Assembly: GCA_013824615.1 (NCBI GenBank)
Contig: PNOC01000022.1
Span: forward strand, 1 to 53,840
Source of the DNA: Thermodesulfovibrio sp.
GTDB lineage: Bacteria; Nitrospirota; Thermodesulfovibrionia; Thermodesulfovibrionales; UBA6898
DNA length: 53,840 nt
Direction: 5' to 3'
Shown: positions 1 through 10,400 of the stretch, one piece after another
How the letters are laid out: every line of letters starts with the position of its first letter
Position numbering within the stretch: the first letter of the stretch is position 1
The notes under the pieces: model-generated
Seen by the model: the letters and a program-made list of their open reading frames with translations, nothing else
The model's database searches: none
Told to the model about the DNA's origin: nothing
Position numbers and translations under genes: made by a program

Positions 1-1051
1 TGAAAAGAAAGCGCTGGTTACCCATGGCGCAAAGGTATTCAGAGCGGATATCCTCTGCTCCGTTTTCCATATTAAAAAAAGAAGGGCAGAAACCACAGAG
101 ACTCTTTCTCTCGCAGCGGGTGCAGGCTGACGCTTCTGCCGCTATCTTTTCCTTTATCCCGGATATTACATCGCGCCAACCTTGCAGAAAACTTCCTTCA
201 AGAAGGTTATAGGAAATGCCTGTCGTCATGAGACAGGGCAGAAGCCTGCCGGAGGCATTGATATGGAATCCGGTAAGCCCGGCCCCGCAGCTGTAGAGGC
301 TGCCTGAAAACGGCAGGTTCTGAGTTTTATTGAAATACTCTCTCCAGTGCATTGCCCGCTCCCTGTCAGAGAATTCCTTTTCCACGGCATCTGCAGCAGA
401 CACCCTCAGCCCGAGGGGTGATCTGTCCCCGTCTATAGCAGGGAATATTGCAGCATCAAAGCGAAATTTAACACCAAAGTCCTTTGCAAGTGTTTCCATA
501 TCAAAAAATTCATGACTGTTGCAGGTCATCAAAATTGTTTTCAACCTGACGGGAACCTTGTTTTCGAGAAGTCGCGTGATCGCTGCCAGACATTTTTTGT
601 AAGAGCCTTCAACCCCGGTAATCTTCTCATACGTAGCAGCAGTGGCACCGTAAAGACTTATCTCAACAACATAAGGCGGCAAATCCATCAGCAGTTCAAG
701 GTCTTTGTCACTAATCAAGGTGCCGTTCGTAAAAAGGGTCAGGATCAGCCCTTTCATCTTGGCATGACGGTAAATATCCTGAAAGTCAGGCCTTAGAAGG
801 GGTTCACCTCCGGTCATCAGGAGATAAAGGCACCCGGCGTCAGCGAGTTCGTCAATGACAGAACATATCTGCCCGGCAGTCATTTCAGGCAGGGTGTCAT
901 CCCTGCGACTGGTTCCGAGATAGCAGTGAAGACACTTAAGGTTGCAACGGCGGGTGAGATCGATACTTCCGGATATCGGAACCCGTAGCTCAGCGGATTT
1001 TCGGTTGAACTCGCTCAGATACTCCTTATTGCTCAGCATGCCAATACCCAT
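1..1051 (-). CDS. Radical SAM/SPASM domain protein, C-terminus cut by the window edge
   Basis: The reading frame stays open from the start codon to base 1 without a stop, so the last residues lie outside the window. The N-terminal part has the radical SAM cluster motif CxxxCxxC (CNLKCLHC, Cys36, Cys40, Cys43) followed by a TGGEPLLRPD stretch, the usual SAM-binding GGE region. The C-terminal part has a SPASM-type cysteine set (SCGAG, LLPC, CTRC, LCGFC, YLC), expected to hold one or two auxiliary Fe-S clusters. SPASM enzymes modify peptides or proteins by radical chemistry. The gene follows a PqqD-like chaperone after 66 bases, and both follow the giant secreted protein, so a peptide-modification role is inferred; the substrate is unknown. 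The start is ATG at 1051; an in-frame stop lies four codons upstream, and ATG at 1039 is the alternative. Confidence 0.88.
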   Translation of the reverse strand, partial: MGIGMLSNKEYLSEFNRKSAELRVPISGSIDLTRRCNLKCLHCYLGTSRRDDTLPEMTAGQICSVIDELADAGCLYLLMTGGEPLLRPDFQDIYRHAKMKGLILTLFTNGTLISDKDLELLMDLPPYVVEISLYGATAATYEKITGVEGSYKKCLAAITRLLENKVPVRLKTILMTCNSHEFFDMETLAKDFGVKFRFDAAIFPAIDGDRSPLGLRVSAADAVEKEFSDRERAMHWREYFNKTQNLPFSGSLYSCGAGLTGFHINASGRLLPCLMTTGISYNLLEGSFLQGWRDVISGIKEKIAAEASACTRCERKSLCGFCPSFFNMENGAEDIRSEYLCAMGNQRFLF

Positions 1052-1117
1052 GGTCGATAATCATCGCAAAGCCTCGGGGCTGATACTGTTGTCTCATCTT
1101 CAGGGGTCATCACCATC

Positions 1118-1432
1118 TCATTCACCGATGATCAGTTCGGCTGCCAGCAACTCTCCAATAAATTCCTGGATATCAGACTCTGCACTCTCCCGGGACACAT
1201 CAAAGTCTGAGGCAACCAAGCTGCGAATTTCAAGCAGGTTCTTATTCCCATCCAGTTCCTGCCAGATGTACTGTCCAACCGGATTCAGGGAAAATATATG
1301 CTGCATATCTGCCATGCGCCCCCTTATCGGGACAAGAAAAAATTCCCCTGCGATACTGCGGGAAACAACTTCCGGATTTTTCCGGTAAACCCTTTCACCA
1401 GTTACGGAACCGGCGGTTCCTTTGAGTTCCAT
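1118..1432 (-). CDS. PqqD-like peptide chaperone (RRE-type)
   Basis: This 104-residue protein has the PqqD pattern: an N-terminal RNPEVVSRSIAGEFFLVP strand region, then SLNPVGQYIWQELDG, then a helical half with DFDVSRESAESDIQEFIGELL. PqqD-family proteins are small winged-helix RiPP recognition elements that present a peptide to a radical SAM enzyme. The start ATG shares one base with the TAA stop of the giant secreted protein (TAATG), which suggests translational coupling, and a radical SAM/SPASM gene follows directly. What is presented is unknown: it could be a segment of the giant protein or a separate small peptide outside the window. The family call is firm; the biological role is inference. 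Confidence 0.85.
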   Translation of the reverse strand: MELKGTAGSVTGERVYRKNPEVVSRSIAGEFFLVPIRGRMADMQHIFSLNPVGQYIWQELDGNKNLLEIRSLVASDFDVSRESAESDIQEFIGELLAAELIIGE

Positions 1433-4400
1433 TATCTTATCCTCAAAGCAGGATCGCCCTGCAGATTGTACATATCCAGCATAAACCGGGTGGTGGTCCC
1501 CGTGCCGTAAACTCCGCCATAATCCCTGAAGGCCTTTAGAACAGAATCTCCCAGTACTGCCCTGTCATCTCTGAAAGCGCTGGCGTAAAAGGCCCTGTTG
1601 AGCGTCGCGGACAAGGCATTGTAGGACTGGCCCGAAGGGGCCCAGACAGCCACGGCACCTCCGTTCTGATGCAGCAGCAGCACCTCGCTCAGGGAATCAT
1701 ACCCCGGCACGGCAAACTGTCCTGTCATACAGGTCATGGCGGTCAGGACAAAAACTTTATTCTGCATGGACTTGACATCGCTTACGCGCAGCAGCCCTTC
1801 CTGAGCGAGCCGATCAATTCCGGCATGGCCTATATAGTTGAGCATAAACGTGTTACTGCTTAGCCCGGTCAGCAGTTTCTGACGGATTGAATCAAGCGGC
1901 TGAGACGGGGACAAGTAGAACTTCTCCACAAAGTAATTCGCAGGGATTAGAGCAGCTATGTTATCGCTGTCAGCAGGGAAGTCGCCCCCTTTGTCAGGGT
2001 TATCGGCGGTCATGACAACCAGGTTGCCCGGACTCTTTTCATATGTGATGATCTTTTCAATAAGGGTCTGCAATTCACCAGCGGTCAGCACAGGGAGTCT
2101 GCCGATGGCCATATCAGGTACATGATCCCCGTCAACATCCGCGAACGCGTTGTCTGACGGAAAAAGCCCCAGCGGCGTCTGGACAATCATCGTGGGGATA
2201 AGATTGTCACCGAACCCCTGATTATTCTTGTAGTCATACGTGCCTTCTCCAGCAAGAACAACATACCGGGGAGGTTTAGCCCAGTTGTAATAGGCATAGG
2301 CAAGAAAATCCTGGATGGCACGGGGACTGGATAGACCGTAATTAAACTCATCCATGATATCTTCCAGCTCAACAACCATGGCTTTCAACCCCTGCTTCTG
2401 CCTGTAGTCAGCAAGTGAGCGGGCAGTTGCGGCAAGGGCCCCTGTCGTAATCACGATATAGTCTGCCACATTCTTCTTCGAGGAAAGGGTTGAGGAGTCA
2501 TCGACCCAGGCATTACTAACCGTGGCTGCAGCGTCGGCCGTCGTGGCCATGTAGCGTGCCCCTGGTGAAGGAACAAAGCTGGCACTATAATTCCCGCCTG
2601 CCCCGTCAACAGCTGTTGCCAGGTTAAACATCGGCTTGCTCGGGTCAGTTATATCGAAAACATATATGTCAGGATTCGTAAAGCCGTAGATGGTCAGCGG
2701 CTCGGAACTCTCAGCCCTGAGGAGCAGTACATTCCCGCTGGCCTCGTACAGTTTCCTGTAGGTCAGATCGAACGAGTCAACATAAAAAGAGCTGTACGGC
2801 ACGCCGGGATCTATAACCGCCTCCACCATGACCGTATTGGCACCGCTATGGAGCAGTTTCTGGTCGAATTGAACAGCAACTGCTTTTGCTTCGGTTCCAT
2901 CCATCCACGCCTCAGCAATAACGCTGTTATTGAGACTGATCCTCGCATGGTGGCTTGTACTGGTGAAGCCTTTGAGGTTTACGGTCAGTGAAGCCTCGGC
3001 AGATATATCTGCCACACTGTCGGCCTCTATTGAAAAGGACCTGATTGCAAAGTCTGTATATCCGGGGGTCACGAACAGATACTCCCAGAACCAATAGTCC
3101 AAATCCGGTTCCATATCCGGTGTGGCCAGGATAACCTTGTCATCTTCAGCATGTACTGTTTCCGAGAAACTGCCCTGCCCCACTGGAGCGGGAACGTCGC
3201 CATCCATGCTCCTCATCTGAAGTCCCCTGTCTCTGTTTAACCAATAGATATTATCTCTTGTATATAGGCTTTCTATCCCCTGGCCGTAGAAGAAGATGCC
3301 TTCATAATTTCCAGCCGGCAGATAGGGGACACTGCTCCCCTTATTGCTTAATGCCAGGCTGGTTGTCTTAATAAGCTGTTTTATCCTGTCCAGCGGGATA
3401 CCCAGCAACGGCGAAATCTCGGCCGCATCTAGATAATAGAGCCCTTCTTTATTCACCGATATCTTTGCCTCGCTGCCAATCCTCTTGCCTCTCAGCAGGC
3501 GGGCTCCTGCTTCTGCCTCTTTCATGGAACTGATACGTGCCTTTTTGGCGGCAGATACCGGCCTTGCCTTCCGAACGTAGTCTGATACCTCGTCAGCAGC
3601 AGCGTTCACAGAATTTGCTGAAGACTTGCTCCCCTTATAGGTAACGACAAGGGTCCCCTCACTGTCCAGATACTTTGTTATCTTGCCGGAAGTGCGTACT
3701 GCTGGACTGCCTGTTGTTCTTGTAACATTATTATCGAGAAGCCTTCCCGGGTCTGCCGTGCCTGAAGTGTATTGGGCCTCTGCAGCATTACCTCCGCCGG
3801 CAGTGACGGTGAAAGGACCATAGGCTGTTCTTGTTCCCTTGCCTTCAATCTCCACAAGAATATAGGTATTGCTTCTCGTCAAGAGTGCGCCGTTGTCAAC
3901 GAGACTGTACGTGCCGCCCTGCTGAGAGGTCATCAGGGCAGGCAGGAGGCTGCTGTTAATCTGCCGGTATCTACCTGTTTTTTCATCAAGCCGGAACAGA
4001 AAAAATCCTGCGGTGTCCGTCTCGGAAGAGGTGGACCAGCGGATAATAAACCTTTCCTTGTCAACATACCCTCTGAAGTCCGACAGAGTAACCAGCGTCG
4101 GGTAGACTATAAGCGTATCGGACGTAGGCCCCGGGTTATTACCCAGGGTTGTCTGGAGAGCGCCTGCAGAAATGGTGTTGACATAGGTGGCAATAACAGT
4201 GCCTGTCACCCCCACCACAATGGTGCAGCCTCCCGGAGGAATCGCTGATCCGCTGGCGTAGGTTATCGTGCCTCGCGGGCCTGCTATATTCGCCGTAGTA
4301 ACCGTGCCGGTGCAGGTGCCGGTGATACCGGCGCCAGGGGTTGCAATCAGAAGGTTTATCGGGAAGGTATCAACCAGATCAGCGGTAAGCGTTGCCGTAC

Positions 4401-7400
4401 TTGCATTAGTATTTGAAAGGGTCAGCGTCAACTTTGATACTATGCCGGTGTCGTCAAAACCAACTGCATCGAAGGCCTTCGAAACAGTCGGCGGAGTAAT
4501 AGCTGTCACAGTCAGAACTGCTGAGGCAGGGTCCGCATTATTGCCACCGGTGGTCTGAAGATCCCCGGCAGGTATTGTATCCGTATAAATGCCCGAGACT
4601 GCCGCTGTCACGTCAACGCTGAGAGTGCATGAGCCGGGTACCTCGAAGGTACCGGCAGGGATGATCGCCCCGGACGAAAGGGTCACATTATCCGCTGCAG
4701 TCGTGCCTGCCGTGCCTCCTGAACAGGTAGTGGAGAGGTTAGGGGTACCGGAAAGCACCACCCCTGCCGGCAAGGTATCAGTGAAGAGCGACGTCAGTGA
4801 GATCGGCACCGCATTGGGGTTCTCAAAGGTTATAATCAATCTGCTCGTTCCGCCGGCATTGATCGTTGCAGGCAGAAAGGTCTCGGTAACCAGAGGGCCG
4901 AGTTTAGGTATGGTCAAAGAAGTAGAGGCAGCGGTTGCATTATTCCCGGCATTCGTCTGCAACGCCGAGACTGCTATTGTATTTGTATATATCCCGGCTG
5001 CGCTGGCCGTTACATTTACGGTGAACTCGCAACCGCCTGCAGGGATGCTCGTGCCGCTCGGTATCCGGACTCCAGCTGTCCCTGTGCCTGTATAGGTATT
5101 AGGCTGAAGAGCCAGGCCAACAACGCCATATCGCTGAGCAGCAGACAGGGTTATATTGGTGCCGGTTTCTGTACCGTCAGCAACAATTGTTTTATACCCG
5201 CCCTCCACACGGAAAGCATTTCCCGCATCCGAGGTGTGATCAAACATTTCTGCGGTAAAGCCCGCTGGTATGGTCGCAGTAGTAGCACCGGTGTTGAAGA
5301 TCGAAAAATACATTGCCCGGCCGTTGTTTTTCACTGTCAACGGAGTAGCCCCAAAATTAAACGCAGCTGCCGCTGTGTCATTGAAGTTGGCAACATACTG
5401 ATTCCCGCCCGGGTCCGGGGATGAGGTGAAGGGTTTTATCTGGTTCACATTACTGAAAACACCTGCCTTCATGAGAGTCCAGGTCGGCGCTACTCCATTG
5501 GTCAGGCTAACGGTAAGTGTCGTAGAAAGCGCCGCGGCTATCTCTTTCTCCTTCAAGTATCCGACATATATCCGGTTTAAAGTACCGGCAGGCGTCATAT
5601 AGAGCTGGGTCAGGTTCTGACCGCCGTACGTGGCGGTATTTACGGTTACCGTATTAGCTGCTGCAGTAGTCTCAAGTTCAACAACAACAAGCAGCAGTCT
5701 GGATGTGCCTGCAGGAACAACAAAAGCACCGGACAATACCTGATTGATTGAACCTGTGGCTGAAGCAACATTGCCAGCCCCAAAGTCGGTAAGCACCCCA
5801 ACAGGAGAAGCAGAGGGGGCATAAATCAGGCTTGTGTCTGTTGTAAGATCCGAATCCCATACCGACAGATCGCAGCTATTGTTCGTGACAAAGCCGTTTG
5901 CCAGCGTCATTGTCCCCGGACTGGTGGGGAAGAGGTCAGTAAAACTCGCCGTGGTGGTTATCGCTGAACTGTTAGGATTGTCAATGCGTATTGTAAGCTG
6001 GTTTGTTGAGCCTGGCGCCATGTATGCGGCGCCAAACGATTTGCCAACAGAAGGCGCGGTCTTGACCTCGATCGCGGCCTCGGCAAAGTTGCCAGTCTGG
6101 CCGGTGGCTGTTATCTGGCCGGTCCGGTTTACATAGGGCCCTGCTGCAGTACCGGTCACGGTCACGTTGAACGAACAGCTTCCTCCGGCAGCAAGTGCCC
6201 CGCCCGTAAGCGTAATAGTATTGGAGCCTGTTATTGAATAGGTACCACCGCAGGCAGCAACCGGCACCCCGGTATTTACAGCGCTGAGACCTGCCGGCAG
6301 GACGTCAGTGAATGCTATCGCTGCAGCCGCAGAACCGGCCGGCTTAGTGATCGTAAATCCGAGAACCGAAGTCGCACCCACATTTATCGTAGCCGGGGTA
6401 AAGGTCTTTGAAAGCTCAATAGGTCCGGTGCCGGTGCCGGTGGAAATTGTTGCAGAATCACCGGGCGAGGTTCCTGCATTGGCTGTAGTAACAGGTCCGG
6501 TTGCATTGATCACCGAGGTGTTCGCAGCCAGCTGAACGTTGACGGTAATGCTGCACGTTGTGTTCGGATACATCATTCCGTTTGAGAGATCCAGGAATTG
6601 GGGCGCCGCACTCGCGGTCAACTTGGCACCCGTTCCGAGGCAGTTAGCGGGACTGAACTGCGGGTTGGGCGTCCCGGTATTCGTAAGATTAGCCGGGTAG
6701 GAGTCTCTGAACGTAATATTCTTTACGATATCAGGATTCGGGTTTGTCAGTGTAATTGTCATTACCACGGGTGTAGCAGCAGCCGGACGGGAGTTCGCAA
6801 AGGACTTGGCAACCAGAAGGGGCTGCATGATCTTCAATACCGCTGTGGCAGCAACACCTGTGCCGCCGTTGGTCGAAGTCGGCGCCGATGTCGTGTTGGT
6901 GTTGTTGGTTGCAGCCGTCACAAGCTGCGTGATCATGCATGAACCGCCCGGCAAGATTGAACCCCCTGAAATCCCGACAGTCGTGCCGGGAAAGGCACCG
7001 CCGGTCAGGGTCGCAGAAGAGCCTTCGGTGCAGAGAACCGTCCCTGCGGCAGCATTCGTCATATTCCCCGTGTATGTGTCCGAAAGCGCAACCCCCGTAA
7101 GGGTTGCGGCATTGGAAGCCGGGTTGCTGATGATGATCTGCATGCCTGACTGTCCGCCATTTGAGATCAGATCAGGGCTGAAGACCTTTCTCACCTGAGG
7201 AGGGAAAAGCACGTTAAGCGTAGAAGATGCTGAAGGCGCAGTCCCTGCGTTTGTGGTTGTAACGGCACCGGTGCTATTGGTGTAGCTCCCGCCTGAGGCT
7301 GCCTCCACATTCACCGTAACGGTACATGAACTGTTTGCAGGTATTGTCGCCCCGGTACCTCCGACCGCCAGGCTTGTTCCGCCGGCTACAGCGGTGAGTG

Positions 7401-10400
7401 TCGGGCCCCCGCCACAGGAGGTTGCCGGAGAGGGTGTTCCTGTATTTACCAGGCCTGTTGGATAGGTATCCGTAAGAGATGCCCCGGTGACTGCAACGCT
7501 GTTAGGGTTGGTCAGAGTTATACGCAGAACTGTTGCCGTAGCTGTTGCAATCGGGTTTGTCACAAAGTCCTTGTCAACCACGATGGGTGCCATCACCCGG
7601 AGGGTATCGCTGGCCCTGTTGCCGGTGCCGGTATCTCCGACCACCTGGCCGGAGGTGTTCTGATAGAGCCCCGGATATCTGGCTGTCACATTCACATCAA
7701 TCGTGCAGGAGCCGCCTGCCGGGATCGTCCCGTTGGTATTAAGGGAAATATAGTTTGTCGCTGCAGCTGCGGTGACTGTCCCGCCGCAGCCATTGGATAG
7801 CCCGTTGGGAGTAGATATTACAAGCTCAGTCGGCAGGGTATCTATGAAGCCTGCTGAGCCTATCGCAGTTGCAGGGTTCGGGTTAGTCAGCACAAATCTT
7901 AAAACAGAGGACCCTCCTGTCAAAAGAGGATTTGTCAGGAAAGACTTTGTCATCGAAGGCGGCATCAACACGTTAGGCTTCGTCACATCACCGACGAGAA
8001 GTGAAGCAGTTGCCGGTGAGATGTTGGTGCCGCTGCTGCTGCTGATTGCCCCGGCAGGGACGGTATCTACATAAATACCCTTCGTCGGAGCCGTAACCGT
8101 TATGGTGACTGTACAGGAGCCACCGGCAGGTATGGTAAGCCCGCTCACCGTGAAGGATCCGGAACCGTCAACTGCTGTATAAACCGGAATTCCTCCACAG
8201 GTGGTTGATGGATCATCCCCAGGGGCAGCGGTATTGACAAGAGTCATGTTGCCGGGCGCACCCTCTGCTGTTGTCGGAAGTGTGTTGGTGAAACCCAGGG
8301 CTGTAATCGTTGAAGAATTTGGATTATACAGGGTCATGGTAAGTGTTGTGCTGGCCCCTGTCAGAATAGATGTTGCCCCAAAGGCCTCTGATATCGATGG
8401 CGGCGCAAGCACGGTCACATCCTCGGCTGTTGAGCTGCTCGGGTTATACGTTATGGATTTTGTACCGGTCGTTGTCGTGCGCTCCGGGTTAAGATAGGTC
8501 GCTGTGGCCGGGTTCTGATAGGTTGTCGGAACCGTTCCGGCCGGGACCGTGACATTAAAGGTAACAGCGACCTCACAGGCTTCAGGGATATCCCAACTCG
8601 ACCAGGCAGGATTGGATATACCTGTCAATGCGTCCGTCGTTGATGTCCTCGAAGTATTGCACGGGGCGGAGTTCGGTGTGTAGGCAATACTGGTCGGCGG
8701 ATTTGAGGCGTTGGTAAAGAGCGCCGGGACACCCGGCAGGGCATCCGAGATCATTACCTGCTGGGCAGTGCTTTTACCTGTATCGTTTGCCACTCTGATG
8801 GTGTAGGCTGCTGTACCGGGCAGGCCTGATATGATCGGCGTTGTCGTTGATTTTGAAACGGTCAGCACCGGCAGACAGGCTGCCCCGGATTTCGGACCCG
8901 AGACAGTCGGGCTTTCGAATATAGTTATGCCGCCGTCGGACGAGGTTGTCCCATAATAATCGGTCAGTGTCGTTGTCTTGCCGTTTATGCCGCCGTCAAT
9001 CGTTGCAAGCACCACAAGTCCGGACTGCGGAGAATAGGCCAGGAACCCGCCGCCACCGCCGCCGCCAGGTCCGTGGCGGTCTGCAAGAGTAGCCCCACCG
9101 TTTCTCCAGGCATTACCACCGTCGCCGCCCCTGACAGATGCAGTCACCACGCCGCCGAGCTGGGAATCAAGCACAATGCTTCCGCCTGCTCCCCCGCCGC
9201 CTGCGCTGTCGTTGCCGACGTTATATGCGTCACCGCCCTCTGCAGTCACAGATCCGTTGCCGGTAAACGCCTTGGTCCTGAGGATAACAATGCCACCCCC
9301 AGGAGCGCCGCTGCTGCAGACCCCGTTGCCAAGATTGCAGGCAAGGCCAGGAGGATTCGTGAACGTGAAATTTTCGCTGGTCGCATTATTTGTGGATCCT
9401 GCACCGCCACCGCCGCCCAGCACCACACGGTTATAGGCTAGGCCTGTAACGTAACTTCCACCTTCACCACCTACATTGATATTCGATTGCCAGGAGTTCC
9501 CGCCTTTGCCGCCCCAGCCATAGTTTGCGCCGCCACCGCCGCCTGAGTTCTCATCATTTGCAGCAGCATTTCCGTCTGTACCGCCTCCGCCCGCATTCCC
9601 GGGTGCACCGCGGCCGTAGGACCCGTTAGGGTATCCCTCAACAGTCGTGTCAACCTGGGCCGGTGCCCCATTATAGGCAGCCGGCTGGTTCACATAGCGG
9701 GGAGTGCCTGCGACGCCCTCTCCTTTGCTGGCGTGAGCCCCCGCTCCAGGAGAAGCAGACGAAAACCGCACGTAATCGGTATTCGCATAGGCTCCATTAC
9801 CACTATGCACCCTGCCCATGCCGCCGCGGAACCCTAAGCCGTTAACATCGATCGTACCATCTATAGTCAGCGTGCCAGCAATATCCATGACAACCACGCC
9901 ACCGGTGCCGCCGTTCCATACAGGCGCGGTTACTGTGGTTGCTGCTGCTATCGTTGATGCCGAATACTGGGGAACACGAATTACCTGAAACGTACTCTGG
10001 CCGTTTGTGCCTGCTACATAAGCACGCGTGCGGAAGCTGTTTACCAAACCATTGCCTGCGCCCGAGCCCTGGATCGGGACTGATCCGGCGGCAACAGGAC
10101 CTGTAGCAATAACATACTCATAGAGACCGGTTTGGTTCAGCGCTGTATATCCTGACCCGGCATTCTGACCGTCGCCATACGTTGCATTATTAGAAGCATT
10201 GATGTCTGCATCTTGCATCTGGATCACAAGAAGCAGGTCACCTGCACTGATGGCAGTACCCGAACCCCGAGCATCGAGTGCTCCAACCGGGATAGAGGTT
10301 GCGCCTGCGGCAGGATTGCCATTTCCAGGGTAATAAGTATTGACTATACCCGCGATGGTGGCAGGACCGTCCTTGCCCCCGTTGGCGCAGCTCTTGGTAT

